This document shows, in pieces, positions 6,318-7,211 of a DNA stretch of 7,211 bases; the first letter of the stretch is position 1, and every line of letters starts with the position of its first letter. Source of the DNA: Clostridia bacterium (lineage in GTDB: Bacteria; Bacillota; Clostridia; Oscillospirales; CAG-272); contig JAQXKW010000220.1 in NCBI GenBank assembly GCA_029010655.1, positions 1-7,211 on the forward strand, written 5' to 3'. The position numbers and the translations under genes are program-made. Under the pieces are notes generated by a model. The model was not told the origin of the DNA and did no database searches. It saw nothing but the letters and a program-made list of their open reading frames with translations.

Positions 6318-7211
6318 GTTTGTGAGGCTTTCGGAGTGCGGCGACGAAGTATTTGAAGCTGCGGGGAAAATTATCCGTGAGGGCGGTCTTGTGGCTTTTC
6401 CCACAGAAACCGTTTACGGCCTGGGCGGCAACGCCTTTGCGCCCGACGCCGCAGAAAAAATTTTCAGGGCAAAGGGAAGACCCTCGGATAACCCTCTTAT
6501 AGTCCATGTTTCCACCCCCGAAGAAGCCGAGAGCTTTGCCTATACAAACGATACATACTATAAGCTGGCAGAGAGCTTTATGCCCGGTCCCTTAACGGTT
6601 ATTTTGCCGAAGAAGGACATAATACCCGATACGGTTACGGGCGGACTTGACAGCGTAGCCGTCAGATGCCCCGAGCATGTGGCCGCAAGAAAGCTGATAA
6701 GTGCGGCAAAGGTGCCCGTTGCCGCCCCTTCCGCAAACATATCCGGCTCACCTTCTCCCACAACTGCGGAGCATGTCAGGGCGGATATGGACGGAAAGAT
6801 TGATATGATTTTAGACGGGGGAGAATGCAGAATCGGCGTGGAGTCAACAGTTATCCGTCTTGAAAAGGACGGATGCACGGTGCTCCGCCCGGGGGAAATA
6901 ATACCCCGTGAGCTTGCACGTGTTTTAGGAAACGTGTACGTAGCAGACGCAGTATGCGACCCGTCGTCGGCAGGGGATAAGCCTCAGTCTCCGGGTATGA
7001 AGTATAAGCATTATGCGCCGTCGGTGCCGCTTGTGCTTTTGGACGGCGACGACGCTTCCTTTGCGAAATATATAAAATCAGCTAAAGGAAAACGGGCAGT
7101 GTTTTCCTATACGGAAAACGTAAATGATTACCCCGATGCCGTTGTCTTTGACATAGGCTCAAAATCAGACCCGGCGGAGCAAATGCACAGGCTTTTTAAG
7201 CTGCTTCGCAT
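6307..7211 (+). CDS. L-threonylcarbamoyladenylate synthase, Sua5 type, partial (C-terminus beyond window)
   Basis: The enzyme makes threonylcarbamoyl-AMP from threonine, bicarbonate and ATP, the first step of the t6A modification at position 37 of ANN-decoding tRNAs. The 301 visible residues begin with a YrdC domain (about 12-200) showing FPTETVYGLG (31-40), KGRPSDNPL (56-64), PGPLTVIL (93-100), PSANISGSPSP (141-151) and GVESTV (177-182). The linker motif SPGMKYKHYAP (228-238) then leads into a Sua5 domain (241 onward), which marks the long Sua5 form rather than short TsaC. Full-length Sua5 proteins are about 330-350 residues, so a few dozen are missing. The ATG lies inside the end of prfA (11-bp overlap), with AAAGG at 6291-6295 as a distant, weak ribosome binding site, so coupling with prfA is likely. 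Proximity to prfA is common in Firmicutes. Confidence 0.95.
   Translation, partial: MKTEFVRLSECGDEVFEAAGKIIREGGLVAFPTETVYGLGGNAFAPDAAEKIFRAKGRPSDNPLIVHVSTPEEAESFAYTNDTYYKLAESFMPGPLTVILPKKDIIPDTVTGGLDSVAVRCPEHVAARKLISAAKVPVAAPSANISGSPSPTTAEHVRADMDGKIDMILDGGECRIGVESTVIRLEKDGCTVLRPGEIIPRELARVLGNVYVADAVCDPSSAGDKPQSPGMKYKHYAPSVPLVLLDGDDASFAKYIKSAKGKRAVFSYTENVNDYPDAVVFDIGSKSDPAEQMHRLFKLLR

Larger units (their letters stand above)
1507..7211 (+). other. Probable operon: oxidoreductase, coaE, lytic transglycosylase, M18 peptidase, prfA, Sua5-type synthase
   Basis: Six consecutive plus-strand genes have junctions of -4, +13, +17, +3 and -11 nt. I found no hairpin followed by a T-run and no convincing internal promoter between them. 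The promoter at 1445-1473 is the obvious driver, and the operon probably continues past the window. Co-transcription is inferred from spacing only. Confidence 0.7.

Noticed and set aside
5916..6507. Overlapping minus-strand open frames of 162 and 151 codons across the prfA/Sua5 junction.
   Set aside because: They lie opposite clearly conserved coding sequence (the GGQ domain and YrdC motifs) and have no convincing translation signals or domain features.
1..7211. CRISPR arrays, tRNA or rRNA genes, insertion sequences, toxin-antitoxin pairs or phage genes.
   Set aside because: I found no regularly spaced direct repeats, no structured RNA signature, no transposase-like frame and no terminal inverted repeats. 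Nearly all of the window is accounted for by eight protein genes.

Overview
The window looks like ordinary chromosome from a low-to-mid GC Gram-positive bacterium. It is most likely a member of Clostridia, perhaps an Oscillospiraceae/Ruminococcaceae relative. This is inferred from the style of the proteins, the adjacency of coaE and a small lytic transglycosylase, the long Sua5-type threonylcarbamoyl-AMP synthase beside prfA, purine-rich Shine-Dalgarno sites and sharp TTGACA/TATAAT promoters. I see no mobile element, tRNA, rRNA, CRISPR array or phage gene, and no gene-free stretch longer than 126 bases.

Layout: the left end (1-707, minus strand) holds most of holB, the DNA polymerase III delta' clamp-loader subunit. 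It starts at a TTG codon and its C-terminus runs off the window. A 126-bp divergent intergenic region carries a near-perfect extended -10 promoter for holB, with a short palindrome over its -35 box. On the plus strand follows an unrecognised 195-residue, cysteine-rich, membrane-anchored protein (834-1421). An 85-bp gap then contains a second strong promoter.

From that promoter runs a tightly packed gene train to the right end: a Gfo/Idh/MocA-family oxidoreductase, coaE (dephospho-CoA kinase), an SLT-type lytic transglycosylase, an M18 metalloaminopeptidase, prfA (release factor 1), and the first 301 codons of a Sua5/YrdC-type L-threonylcarbamoyladenylate synthase. Junctions are -4, +13, +17, +3 and -11 nt, so one transcript with translational coupling is likely.

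The genes do not form one pathway. They look like a housekeeping operon mixing coenzyme A synthesis, cell-wall turnover, peptide recycling, translation termination and tRNA t6A modification, headed by an oxidoreductase of unknown substrate. I do not see a convincing undescribed system. The items most worth a second look are the cysteine-rich orphan protein, a histidine-to-glutamine change in the stop-codon recognition region of release factor 1, and the absence of prmC between prfA and the Sua5 gene.
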